Assembly: GCA_027078745.1 (NCBI GenBank)
Contig: JALWWO010000010.1
Coordinates: 62,001 to 126,000 of the forward strand
DNA: 64,000 bases
Direction: 5' to 3'
Source of the DNA: Chromatiaceae bacterium
GTDB taxonomy: Bacteria > Pseudomonadota > Gammaproteobacteria > Chromatiales > Chromatiaceae
Part shown: piece after piece, positions 55,270 to 63,195 of the stretch
Layout of the letters: every line of letters starts with the position of its first letter
Numbering within the stretch: position 1 is the stretch's first letter
Translations under genes and position numbers: made by a program
Notes under the pieces: model-generated
Told to the model about the DNA's origin: nothing
Databases searched by the model: none
Seen by the model: the letters and a program-made list of their open reading frames with translations, nothing else

Positions 55270-56478
55270 ATGCCGAACTATGCTTATAAGGCTGTGCGCA
55301 TGGACGGGGAGACCGTCGAAGGGGAGATGGAAGCGCCAGAGGAAGCGGCGGTGATCCATCAGTTGCAGCGGGATGGGCTGATTCCCCTTCAGGTGCGATC
55401 TACCACCAGCTTTCGCCATCAGCTGACCCGCCGTCGGGTGCAGCATCTGACCCGGAAGGAAATCGGCATCCTCACCCGAGAGCTAGCGACCCTGCTGGAA
55501 GCGGGGCTGACGCTGGATCGCTCCCTGCAAATCCTTTTAGAACTCAGCGAAGATGAGCGCTTGAGTCGAGTGCTGCGGGATCTTCAGGAGCGGGTTCGGG
55601 GCGGTTCCACCTTTTCCGCTGCCTTGGAAGCCCAGAAAGATCAGTTTCCCCGCCTCTACATCAACATGGTGCGAGCGGGGGAAGCCAGCGGTGCCTTGGA
55701 TGGGGTGCTCCTCCGGCTGGCCGACTATCTGGAGCGCGCGGAGGAACTGCGGGGCACCGTGCAATCCGCCCTGGTCTATCCGACCATCCTGCTGGTGGTC
55801 GCCGGGCTTTCGGTCATCCTGCTGTTGGTCTTTGTGGTGCCCAAGTTTGCGGTGCTGTTCGAGGACATGGGCGCTGCCCTGCCCTTGCCCACCCAGATCG
55901 TCATGGGCATCGGGGATTTCTTCCGGAATTACTGGTGGGCCCTGCTGGTGGCCCTGGCGCTCATCGCCTTGGGGATCGAGCATGCCTTGAAGAAACCCGA
56001 GGTGCGGGACCGCTTCGATGCCTATGTGCTGCGCATGCCCCTGTTCGGGGATCTGGTGTGGAAGATGGAGACCGCCCGCTTCTGCCACACCCTTTCTACC
56101 CTGTTGAAGAACGGCTTGCCCCTGCTCAACGCCCTCAATCTGGCGAAGGAAGTGGTGAACAACCGCCGCCTTCTGGCCCTGTTGGCGGAGGCCAGCCAGG
56201 ATCTGAAGCACGGCAAAGGGCTGGCAGAGCCCATCGCCAAGCGAGAGATCCTGCCCCAGATGGCCTTGCAGATGATCCGCGTGGGGGAGGAATCCGGCCA
56301 TCTGGATGCCATGCTCACCAAGGTGGCCCAGATCTATGAGAAGGAAACCCAGGCGAGCATCAAACGCCTGCTCAATCTGCTGGAACCCGCCCTCATCATC
56401 GGTCTAGGCATCACCGTGGCCGGCATCATCATCTCCATCATCGTGCCCATCCTTGGGGCGAATCAGCTGGTCATGTAA
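55270..56478 (+). CDS. gspF: Type II secretion inner-membrane protein GspF
   Basis: A 402-residue platform protein. It begins MPNYAYKAVRMDGETVEGEM, has ELATLLEAGLTLDRSLQILL, and two T2SSF domains separated by TM helices (LILLLVFVVPKFAV-like text at about 170-195; a second at about 220; the last at 375-395, LIIGLGITVAGIIISIIVPIL). Together with gspE it makes a two-gene unit without pseudopilins, gspC/D or gspL/M nearby. Whether it serves a complete T2SS elsewhere or a pilus-like device is open. Confidence 0.93.
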   Translation: MPNYAYKAVRMDGETVEGEMEAPEEAAVIHQLQRDGLIPLQVRSTTSFRHQLTRRRVQHLTRKEIGILTRELATLLEAGLTLDRSLQILLELSEDERLSRVLRDLQERVRGGSTFSAALEAQKDQFPRLYINMVRAGEASGALDGVLLRLADYLERAEELRGTVQSALVYPTILLVVAGLSVILLLVFVVPKFAVLFEDMGAALPLPTQIVMGIGDFFRNYWWALLVALALIALGIEHALKKPEVRDRFDAYVLRMPLFGDLVWKMETARFCHTLSTLLKNGLPLLNALNLAKEVVNNRRLLALLAEASQDLKHGKGLAEPIAKREILPQMALQMIRVGEESGHLDAMLTKVAQIYEKETQASIKRLLNLLEPALIIGLGITVAGIIISIIVPILGANQLVM

Positions 56479-56482
56479 GGCC

Positions 56483-56965
56483 TCAGCCCTGATCCAGCTT
56501 TTTCAGGAGATCGGGTTGGACCTCGTCGAAGCGCAGGATCCGCTTGCCCCCGTGATCTTGGAGAAAGGCCTTGGCATCCGCTTCGCTCTTCAGGGGGATG
56601 AGCTCATGGCCCATGGGCCCGAGCACATCGGAACCCACCACATACCAGGCTTCCTGAGCCGGAATCCAACGCAATCCATAGTATTCCTTGACGGCGATTT
56701 GTTGAATCTCCTCCCGCCGGTGTCCGGGTGCCCATTTGGGCAGATCCAGCAGATACTTGAACAGATCTTTGGCCCCGTCGAAATAGGCCCGATGGCCATC
56801 TTTATAGACCACAGCCGCGACCCATTGGGGATATTTCGCCACGAACATGCCGCACACCGGGCAGGTGTCCCGAGGACCGGGCTCGGGAATGCTGAAATCG
56901 CTGCCCCAACTGGACAGCGCTGGCAAGAGTAAGAGGAGGAAAAACCAGTTTTGTACTCTGTGCAT
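56483..56965 (-). CDS. NosL-family periplasmic protein
   Basis: A 160-residue exported NosL-type protein (nitrous oxide reductase accessory; binds Cu(I) in NosL of denitrifiers). Residues 1-20 are a signal peptide without the lipobox Cys of classic NosL, so it is probably soluble or cleaved. The motif TCPVCGMFVAKYPQWVAAVVYK and the later FDGAKDLFKYLLD are diagnostic. A TTG upstream in frame is not used; GGAG precedes the ATG at 56965. It is last in the five-gene minus-strand cassette and ends 4 bp from convergent gspF. Confidence 0.88.
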   Translation of the reverse strand: MHRVQNWFFLLLLLPALSSWGSDFSIPEPGPRDTCPVCGMFVAKYPQWVAAVVYKDGHRAYFDGAKDLFKYLLDLPKWAPGHRREEIQQIAVKEYYGLRWIPAQEAWYVVGSDVLGPMGHELIPLKSEADAKAFLQDHGGKRILRFDEVQPDLLKKLDQG

Positions 56966-57014
56966 CCTGAGGAACTCCAAGGGTTTTGGGCCGGCACCGA
57001 CCCGAGTTGATGGT

Positions 57015-57680
57015 TCAGCCTTTTTGCATCCGCTGTCGCCGTTCCGCCCGACGCTTGCGGATCATGCGGGTATCCCGCGCCATGTCGAGATAGGTCTGTT
57101 GCAGGGCTTCCTCGAAATCTCCCAGCTTGCCCCCCTGCTTTTCTTGGGTGGCTGCTGCCAGGGCGCGATCGCCGAAGGCCCGCTTGCTGTTTGCAGTCAT
57201 GGTGCCCCGCAGCTTGCTGCCGATGAGGTAGATGGCCTTTTCCACGGGGATCAGGGGTTTGATGGACTGGGTTGCGCCGGAATCCGCTGCATAGATAGCT
57301 TTGGGGCCCCGATCTAGGTTCAACATCAGGCTGATGGCCAGGCAGTGGATGGAGCAGGTGCCATCCACCAGATCATCTTCATAATGGACCAGATGGCGGG
57401 AATGGTGCCATTGGGTTCGGCTCATGCCGCAGTAGGGGCACCGCGGGTATTTCTCCAATTCTCGTTGCAGGGGTGCCGGGTCCGGCGGGGTCTTGGGAAT
57501 GAACTGCAAGGGCGTGCCGTCGCCTTCACAGCGTTCGCCAGCTTCTACCCAACCCTTCCCGGGTACCAGCGCCCCGATGCTGCTCGCATCGGCCAACAGG
57601 GGCACCGTGGCCGCTGTCAGTCCTAGGGTGCCGAATCCCTTCAGCAGGGTTCTGCGCTTGGGATCGTGATCGCTACACAT
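57015..57680 (-). CDS. Second NosL-family protein with Tat-type signal
   Basis: A 221-residue protein. The N-terminus KRRTLLKGFGTLGLTAATVP is a probable twin-arginine signal. The NosL-like metal motif is RCPYCGMSRTQWHHSRH, followed by GTCSIHCLAISL, both rich in possible copper ligands. A basic C-terminal tail (RMIRKRRAERRQRMQKG) is unusual. Export via Tat suggests a cofactor- or metal-loaded protein. It lies 49 bp before the other NosL gene and 24 bp after the TauE/SafE-like gene. Confidence 0.83.
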   Translation of the reverse strand: MCSDHDPKRRTLLKGFGTLGLTAATVPLLADASSIGALVPGKGWVEAGERCEGDGTPLQFIPKTPPDPAPLQRELEKYPRCPYCGMSRTQWHHSRHLVHYEDDLVDGTCSIHCLAISLMLNLDRGPKAIYAADSGATQSIKPLIPVEKAIYLIGSKLRGTMTANSKRAFGDRALAAATQEKQGGKLGDFEEALQQTYLDMARDTRMIRKRRAERRQRMQKG

Positions 57681-57704
57681 CGCATTGACTCCACAGTTTG
57701 AGGA

Positions 57705-58325
57705 TCATCCGTTGGCAAGCCCCCGCATGATCTGGAAGAAGGTCCAACCTTCGTACAGGGTCCAAAGACCCAGAAAGAGCACCAGCACCCCCCCGAATCG
57801 GGCGCCGGCGCGGTTCATCGCATAACCGAGTCGGGCGCTGCCCAGGCTCAGCAAAGCCATGAGCAGGGTGCCCAGTCCGAAGGCACCCATGAGCAGGGCG
57901 GCTTTCAGGGGATCGGCACTGGACGCCGCGCGGATCCCCACGGAAAACACCAGGCTACAGGGCATCAATCCGTTGAGCATTCCGGCGGCGGCTGCCGTCC
58001 GAACGCGGGCGGGACAGCCCTGCTTGGGCCGAAGGATTCCATCCAAACCCAAGCCCGAGATCCAGAGACCAGCCCCCATCATGAGCAGGCCTTGCCCCTT
58101 GCCCAACAGACCGGTCTGCACCAGCACTCGCCCGGCCAAAGCGCCCAGGGTGCCCAAGAGCACATAGGTGCCGATCCGCGCGCCGTGATAGGCCAGCACT
58201 GATCTGAACCCTGCCCCGCGATGCAGAAAGAAGCCACCGGCGAGACCGCTGCACATGCCCAAGCAATGGGGAATCCCGAGCAGACCGGTGATGAAGGCTA
58301 AGCCCAGGGTGAATTCCCCGTTCAC
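57705..58325 (-). CDS. TauE/SafE-like (UreH-domain) membrane protein
   Basis: A 206-residue protein with about six TM helices. The Cys/His signature GIPHCLGMCSG in the first helix and GLMPCSLVFSVGI in the middle are typical of the sulfite exporter TauE/SafE or DsbD-like family often found in copper-oxidase maturation loci. It may transport metal or reducing equivalents; the substrate is not known. It overlaps the TlpA-like gene by 4 bases and lies 24 bp before the Tat NosL gene. Confidence 0.84.
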   Translation of the reverse strand: MNGEFTLGLAFITGLLGIPHCLGMCSGLAGGFFLHRGAGFRSVLAYHGARIGTYVLLGTLGALAGRVLVQTGLLGKGQGLLMMGAGLWISGLGLDGILRPKQGCPARVRTAAAAGMLNGLMPCSLVFSVGIRAASSADPLKAALLMGAFGLGTLLMALLSLGSARLGYAMNRAGARFGGVLVLFLGLWTLYEGWTFFQIMRGLANG

Positions 58326-58810
58326 AAAAGATCTTCCACCAGTTTCCGAAAGAGCGTCGGGCTGGATTCTCCCAAGACCTTGGTGGCCACGCGGCCTTGC
58401 CGGTCGATGAGCACTGTGGTGGGCAAGCCGATGACCCCGTAGGCCTGGGCCACCTGGCCCGATGGATCCAAGAGCACGGGATAAGAAATCCCCAAGCGAT
58501 CCACAAAGCGCTGGGCCTTCGCCCGATCCTGGCGCACATTGATGGCGAGGATTTCCAACCCCTTCGGCCCGTGGCTCTGATAGATCGGCTCGATCTCTTG
58601 CATCTCCGTCTTACAAAAGGGGCACCAGTCCGCCCAGAACCTTAGGGCGACCACTTTTCCCGAGAGATCTGTTGGAAAATCGAGGGTTTCCCCGGACAGA
58701 TTCTGGAGCTGAAAGGCGGGCGCCAGCTGACCGGGGGTCAGTTGCGGACTTTTCTCACCGCAGGCGCTGAGGAGCAAGCTGACTAAGAAAAAAAGGCGGA
58801 ACCACCGCAT
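58322..58810 (-). CDS. TlpA-like lipoprotein thioredoxin
   Basis: A 162-residue periplasmic thiol-disulfide protein with a lipoprotein signal (LLLSAC, Cys17) and a thioredoxin domain with the active site WADWCPFCKTEM and the cis-Pro GVIGLPTTVLID. The family reduces CuA-binding or haem-ligand cysteines in cytochrome oxidase or N2O reductase maturation. It is 0 bp after the 8-TM gene (adjacent ends) and overlaps the TauE/SafE-like gene by 4 bases. Confidence 0.9.
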   Translation of the reverse strand: MRWFRLFFLVSLLLSACGEKSPQLTPGQLAPAFQLQNLSGETLDFPTDLSGKVVALRFWADWCPFCKTEMQEIEPIYQSHGPKGLEILAINVRQDRAKAQRFVDRLGISYPVLLDPSGQVAQAYGVIGLPTTVLIDRQGRVATKVLGESSPTLFRKLVEDLL

Positions 58811-59806
58811 CTATAGCAGCACCAGATGAGAATGAAATATGGCATAGGCGGATAAACCGTAGAAAACGCCGAATCCCGCCAGGGCAATCCCCGCGAGAAA
58901 ACGGCTTTCCCTGGGCACGACCTCCGCCAGGCTCGGCACGTTGCGCCAGCGATGAACTAAGCTCGCTGCCAGGGCGAAGCTGAGGCCGAGGAACCAGGAC
59001 AGATAAAACCCATAACCGATGTAATGATACTCGGATTGTAACAGGCAGAAGGGGCAATGGTGATGCGGATTCTCATAGACCCAGAGGGCGATGCTGGACA
59101 CCAGGACAGCTAATGCGATGGCCCCCGCAGCCCCGGCGGACAGGGAGAAATAGCCCGCACCGCGTCCTTTCCACAGAAAATAGCTGCCGGTGGCGAACAG
59201 GAGCAGGCCGCTGATGCCCAGGGCGATCAGGCTGAGACCGGGATCTAGGCTGGATACCTGGGCGGCGACCCCCCGCCCCGCCGGCGTGAACAGAGTGCCG
59301 CAACAGGAAGTGATGAGATCGGGATGCAACCCCTGGAAAAACCGCCATTGGCTCAGGGTCTCCCAGAGGGAGAAGGGGAAGATCATCGCCAAAAAGGCGT
59401 ATTTCACGCGGATCAGGGGATAATCCTTGGCCTGGTTATCCAACCGGTTGAGCAACAGCCAGATGGCCCCCAGCAGGGAGACCAGCAGTTTTAAGAACAA
59501 AGTTTGCCAACCGCCGGGCGCCGCGTTGAGCACACCGGTAGCGCACATGGCGCCCACGAACTGGGGGGCCAGCTGGTCTGCGTTATAGATAAACAGCAGC
59601 AACCCGAGGATTTCACTGAAGAAACACCAGGTGACCAAGGTAGCGATGAGATAGGTGCGGCGCTCTAAGCGGAGCTGTAATGCACTGCCGCTGCGGAGAT
59701 CCCAATGCCGCAGAATTTGAATGCCGAATCCGGTGGCCAGCGCCAGCAGGGCGCTGAGGGTGAAGGAAAGACCGTTGAGCGCCAATACTGCCGGTGCCAT
59801 CCCCAT
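58811..59806 (-). CDS. 8-TM membrane protein with HHHCPFC motif (unrecognised)
   Basis: A 331-residue integral membrane protein I do not recognise. About eight TM segments (near 8-30, 52-74, 101-121, 134-152, 190-212, 222-245, 262-286, 302-322). Between segments 6 and 7 is ENPHHHCPFCLLQSEYHY (His248-250, Cys251, Cys254, His261), and the loop before segment 5 has ITSCCGTLF (Cys168-169). This density of Cys/His facing one side suggests metal binding or thiol chemistry. It is the first gene of the cassette with the TlpA-, TauE/SafE- and NosL-type genes, so a copper-handling role is plausible. Confidence 0.75.
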   Translation of the reverse strand: MGMAPAVLALNGLSFTLSALLALATGFGIQILRHWDLRSGSALQLRLERRTYLIATLVTWCFFSEILGLLLFIYNADQLAPQFVGAMCATGVLNAAPGGWQTLFLKLLVSLLGAIWLLLNRLDNQAKDYPLIRVKYAFLAMIFPFSLWETLSQWRFFQGLHPDLITSCCGTLFTPAGRGVAAQVSSLDPGLSLIALGISGLLLFATGSYFLWKGRGAGYFSLSAGAAGAIALAVLVSSIALWVYENPHHHCPFCLLQSEYHYIGYGFYLSWFLGLSFALAASLVHRWRNVPSLAEVVPRESRFLAGIALAGFGVFYGLSAYAIFHSHLVLL

Positions 59807-59822
59807 ACGGTTGAGCCCTCTG

Positions 59823-61000
59823 CTAAGCTTCTCTTTTCCTAGTGTACCGGATCGCTTCCATTCTTTGAGTGGAGTTGCTCAGTCTGCTTGGACAGTGGAG
59901 AGAATGTATCGCTGCACAGAATTTTGAACAATCTACGATTCCCTGTCCTTCGTGGTTCGAACGATCAGCGAAGTAGGCATAATGCTTCCCACCGACCAAG
60001 CTTGCTATCGGAGAAAAGAAATCTAGAAAGGCATCTTCTTGGAAAATTTCGATTACTATGGGCTATTTGAAAAAATTAAATTAGTAAATCCAGTCCCGTG
60101 CGGGCCGACAATAATTTGCGCTTGATGAAAGAGATAGATTTGATCGTCCAACAAAAGATTGCCTAATATAACTGTAGAAACCCAGTTTCTCTAATGCATC
60201 TGCAACTTCCTCTTCATTAAAAATTCGGTTCCTTTTTTGCTCTCAGCTCTACTGATAAATAAGCGACGTGGTACATTTTTTTGGTTGGGGCTATATTCGG
60301 GAATGTTCTTTCCCGTAACCACTGTATGGTTGAGGGTGCAGGCGGCATAGTTCCCGATGGTTTATGCTATGAGGGGATATATAGCGTATCTACCGGAAGA
60401 TGTTCTTCCGAATATTCCTCATAGGAGCCCTTATGATAGCCGAGAAGTTCTAAATAACGCTTCTGCCATGCTGCAAGCCCAGCCGGCAGAAGCAGCGTTG
60501 GTCTTTTAGTAATGGATTCATAACTGCGGATACAGGGAAGGCAATCTGTAACCCAATGATAATAATTGAATGGAACGGATTGCTGAGGGGGAAAAATTCG
60601 CCATTCCGCCTTTGTGGAATGGTAAAAAGCTATTAAACAGAATATGAAATGGCTTGAGGGTCTTTTGGCGGCTAAGCATAGTGAACTCTGTCCCATGGGT
60701 GTGCTCTGTAATGATCCTCCTATTCCTCGTAACAGGCGTTGCTCGGCAACCCAACAGACGGCAATCACGGATAGCATATAACTTGATCTTTGGCCACCAG
60801 GGGGTTTGATGAGTTGAAATATCTCCCTTACGATTAAGGAACCTGCTTGGGGTTAAAGAAGAGCATTCCCGATCTTGAATCTCTTTTACAAACGATCTAT
60901 CCGGGAGTTCACCCCTTTCTATGGTAAGGACTTTGCCAAGTAAGACCTTCAACTTGTGTCGGTACCTAAGTATTTTCTTAATTGTATTGATTATACACAT
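59823..61000 (-). pseudogene. Decayed family 61 glycosyltransferase
   Basis: Reading the minus strand in shifting frames gives an almost complete GT61-type protein. Pieces in order: MCIINTIKKILRYRHKLKVL and AIRDCRLLGCRATPVTRN (from 61000); FNYYHWVTDCLPCIRSYE and LLLPAGLAAWQKRYLELLGY (to about 60400); an in-frame TAG at 60367-60369; PSGTMPPAPSTIQWLRERTF; RRLFISRAES (about 60242-60268); RNRIFNEEEVADALEKLGFY (about 60175-60235); DDQIYLFHQAQIIVGPHGTG and FTNLIFSNS (about 60060-60155); then IVIEIFQEDAFLDFFSPIAS and GGKHYAYFADRSN. At least four frameshifts and one stop break it; two shifts fall at A-runs (60274-60280, 60234-60239). The region is AT-rich, unlike its neighbours. Confidence 0.85.
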
Positions 61001-61228
61001 AGGAATCGAACTTAATTATCTCTGTTGAATAGTGGATCGAATCCAAATAGATTCGGCATTTTATCCTGTCAAGGGTAAATCAGATGCGTTCGCTAGTCAT
61101 CGATCTGAAAGCCCAGCTCAGAGTACTAGCATCTTAGGAGCCCCGCCGAGATACCGCCAGCCCCTGCGCACAAACCTCCAAGACCCTCTGATAAAATCTC
61201 CAAATCACCGTTTGAACCTCAGGAATCC

Positions 61229-62131
61229 ATGCCGAAACCCTCCATCGCCCTGAGTGTGATTGTGGTGAACTTCAATGCAGGGGCCCTGCTCAGCCGATGC
61301 GTGGGCGCCGTGCTGGAGTCCTTCGCCGAAGTCGAAATCTATGTGAGCGACAACGGTTCCTCCGATCAGAGCCTTGCCCAGCTTCGCGCTCGATATGGGC
61401 GGGATCCCAGATTGCACATCCTGGAAAATCGGGCCAATCTGGGCTTTGCTCGAGCCAACAATCTAGCGCTGGAGCAGACCCGCGCCCCCTTTCTCCTCTT
61501 TCTCAATCCGGATTGCATCGTGCAGCCGAATACCTTGCATCGCATGATCCGCTTTATGGAAAGCATGCCCCAGGCAGGCATGGCGGGCTGTGTGATCCGC
61601 AATCCCGACGGCACAGAACAGGTGGCCAGCCGGCGCACCATCCCCGATCCTTGGGTGGCCTTGGTGCGCTTTCTCTACCTCGATCGGATTTGGCCGGACC
61701 TGGTAGGCGGCAAGCGCCTCAACCGCACGGATGAGCCGCTGCCCGAAGCGCCCGTGGCAGTGGAAGCCATTTCCGGTTCCTTCATGCTGGTCCGGCGGGA
61801 AGCCTTGGCCTCGGTGGGTCCCCTGGATGAAGGCTATTTCCTGCATTGCGAAGATCTGGATTGGTTCGTGCGCTTTCGCCAGGGAGGTTGGCAGATTTAC
61901 CTGGTGCCTGATGCGGAGGTGGTCCATTACAAGGGGGCTTGCAGCCTACGCCGGCCCATCGCGGTGGAGTGGCACAAGCACCGGGGCATGGTGCGTTTCT
62001 TCCGAAAGTTTCAATCTCAAAGGCACTCCATGCCCTTCCGCCTGTTGGTGATGCTGGGCATCTGGGCGCATTTTCTCGCCGTCCTGATCCCCCAAAGCCT
62101 CCGCCAACTGAAGCAAGGGGGAAAAGCCTGA
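61229..62131 (+). CDS. Family 2 glycosyltransferase (rhamnosyltransferase-like)
   Basis: A 300-residue GT-A glycosyltransferase. N-terminal SVIVVNFNAGALLSRCV, DNGSSDQS, the RANLGFARANNLAL block, the FLLFLNPDCIVQP metal motif, and AISGSFMLVRREAL with YFLHCEDLDWFVRF. A hydrophobic C-terminal helix (LLVMLGIWAHFLAVLIP) anchors it to the inner membrane. CTCAGGAA precedes the ATG. Its stop overlaps the next gene by one base (TGATG). Confidence 0.9.
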   Translation: MPKPSIALSVIVVNFNAGALLSRCVGAVLESFAEVEIYVSDNGSSDQSLAQLRARYGRDPRLHILENRANLGFARANNLALEQTRAPFLLFLNPDCIVQPNTLHRMIRFMESMPQAGMAGCVIRNPDGTEQVASRRTIPDPWVALVRFLYLDRIWPDLVGGKRLNRTDEPLPEAPVAVEAISGSFMLVRREALASVGPLDEGYFLHCEDLDWFVRFRQGGWQIYLVPDAEVVHYKGACSLRRPIAVEWHKHRGMVRFFRKFQSQRHSMPFRLLVMLGIWAHFLAVLIPQSLRQLKQGGKA

Positions 62132-63195
62132 TGGAAAAGTGCGGGCAGAACTGGCGGGGAAAAAAGGTGCTGGTCACCGGCGCCACCGGTCGAATCGGGC
62201 GGTTTCTGGTAGCTGCCCTGTTGGAACAGAGGGCGGAAGTGAGGATTCTGACCCGCAGACCTCGCCCAGATCTTTGGGAAGACGCCCCGCTCCGCTATCA
62301 TCTGGGGGACATGACCCAGCCCGATCGATTTCCGGCCCTGCTCCAGGGTGTGCAATACCTCTTCCACCTGGCCAGCCATCAGCCCGCTCCGGGCACCCTG
62401 AACCCCTATGAAGATCCTCTGCATTGGAAAGTGACGGCGGAGGGCACCGAACACTTGGTCCGAGCAGCCGCTCGGGCGGGGGTAGAACGGCTGATCTATT
62501 TCAGCAGCATCAAGGCGGTCGGAGAGATCACCGGCAGGCAATCGGGCCCCTTGGATGAAGATAGCCCTGCCCGCCCCAGCACCTGCTATGGTCGGGCCAA
62601 GCGGCAGGCGGAAATTTTTGTGTTGGAAGCCGATGATCCCGAGGGGATGCGCACCAGCGTGCTGCGGCTGCCCATGGTCTACGGGCTGCCGGGGCGCGGC
62701 AATCTGCCGCGGATGATCCAGGCCATCGCCCGCCACCGGTTTCCCCCCTGGCCCAAGCTCGAAAACCGGCGTACCGCCATTCATGTGGCGGACGCAGTCG
62801 CCGCCGCTCTGCTGGTGGCCCAGCATCCTCGGGCAGCCGGACGGCTCTACTTCGTCCACGACGGGGAGCCCTATTCCACCCGCTGGCTCTACGAACAGAT
62901 CTGTTTAGCCCTGGGCCGCCCGATTCCCCGCTGGACCCTACCTTTCTGGCTGCTCAAGCTCGCCGCCCTGCTGGGGGATATTGGGCAGGCCATCAGCGGT
63001 CGACCCATGCCCCTGAATCGGGAGGGCTTGGATAAACTCACCGCTAACGCCTGGTACAGCATGGCGCGGATTCAGCGGGAACTGGGCTTTGTGCCTCAGC
63101 ACTGCCTGCGCACGGAGCTCGCAAACCTTGTGCAGACTTTCAAGGCCGGCGCATTCTCCCCCAGAGCAGGAGCACAGCCCCCAGGGCGAAGCTGA
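62131..63195 (+). CDS. NAD-dependent epimerase/dehydratase (extended SDR)
   Basis: A 354-residue SDR protein. The nucleotide motif is [20 protein letters not shown], the active Ser/Tyr/Lys are in [11 protein letters not shown] and [12 protein letters not shown]. It resembles UDP-sugar 4-epimerases/WbpV-type sugar reductases that finish QuiNAc or FucNAc precursors, which would match the WecA/WbpM pair at 50.7-53.5 kb (inference). ATG at 62131 shares a base with the GT2 stop. Its 3' end overlaps the convergent ubiB gene by 56 bp. Confidence 0.88.
   Translation: MEKCGQNWRGKKVLVTGATGRIGRFLVAALLEQRAEVRILTRRPRPDLWEDAPLRYHLGDMTQPDRFPALLQGVQYLFHLASHQPAPGTLNPYEDPLHWKVTAEGTEHLVRAAARAGVERLIYFSSIKAVGEITGRQSGPLDEDSPARPSTCYGRAKRQAEIFVLEADDPEGMRTSVLRLPMVYGLPGRGNLPRMIQAIARHRFPPWPKLENRRTAIHVADAVAAALLVAQHPRAAGRLYFVHDGEPYSTRWLYEQICLALGRPIPRWTLPFWLLKLAALLGDIGQAISGRPMPLNREGLDKLTANAWYSMARIQRELGFVPQHCLRTELANLVQTFKAGAFSPRAGAQPPGRS

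Noticed and set aside
60121-60300. Separate small genes in the AT-rich patch
   Set aside because: Each short frame aligns as a piece of the same GT61 protein, so one pseudogene explains them better than several small genes.
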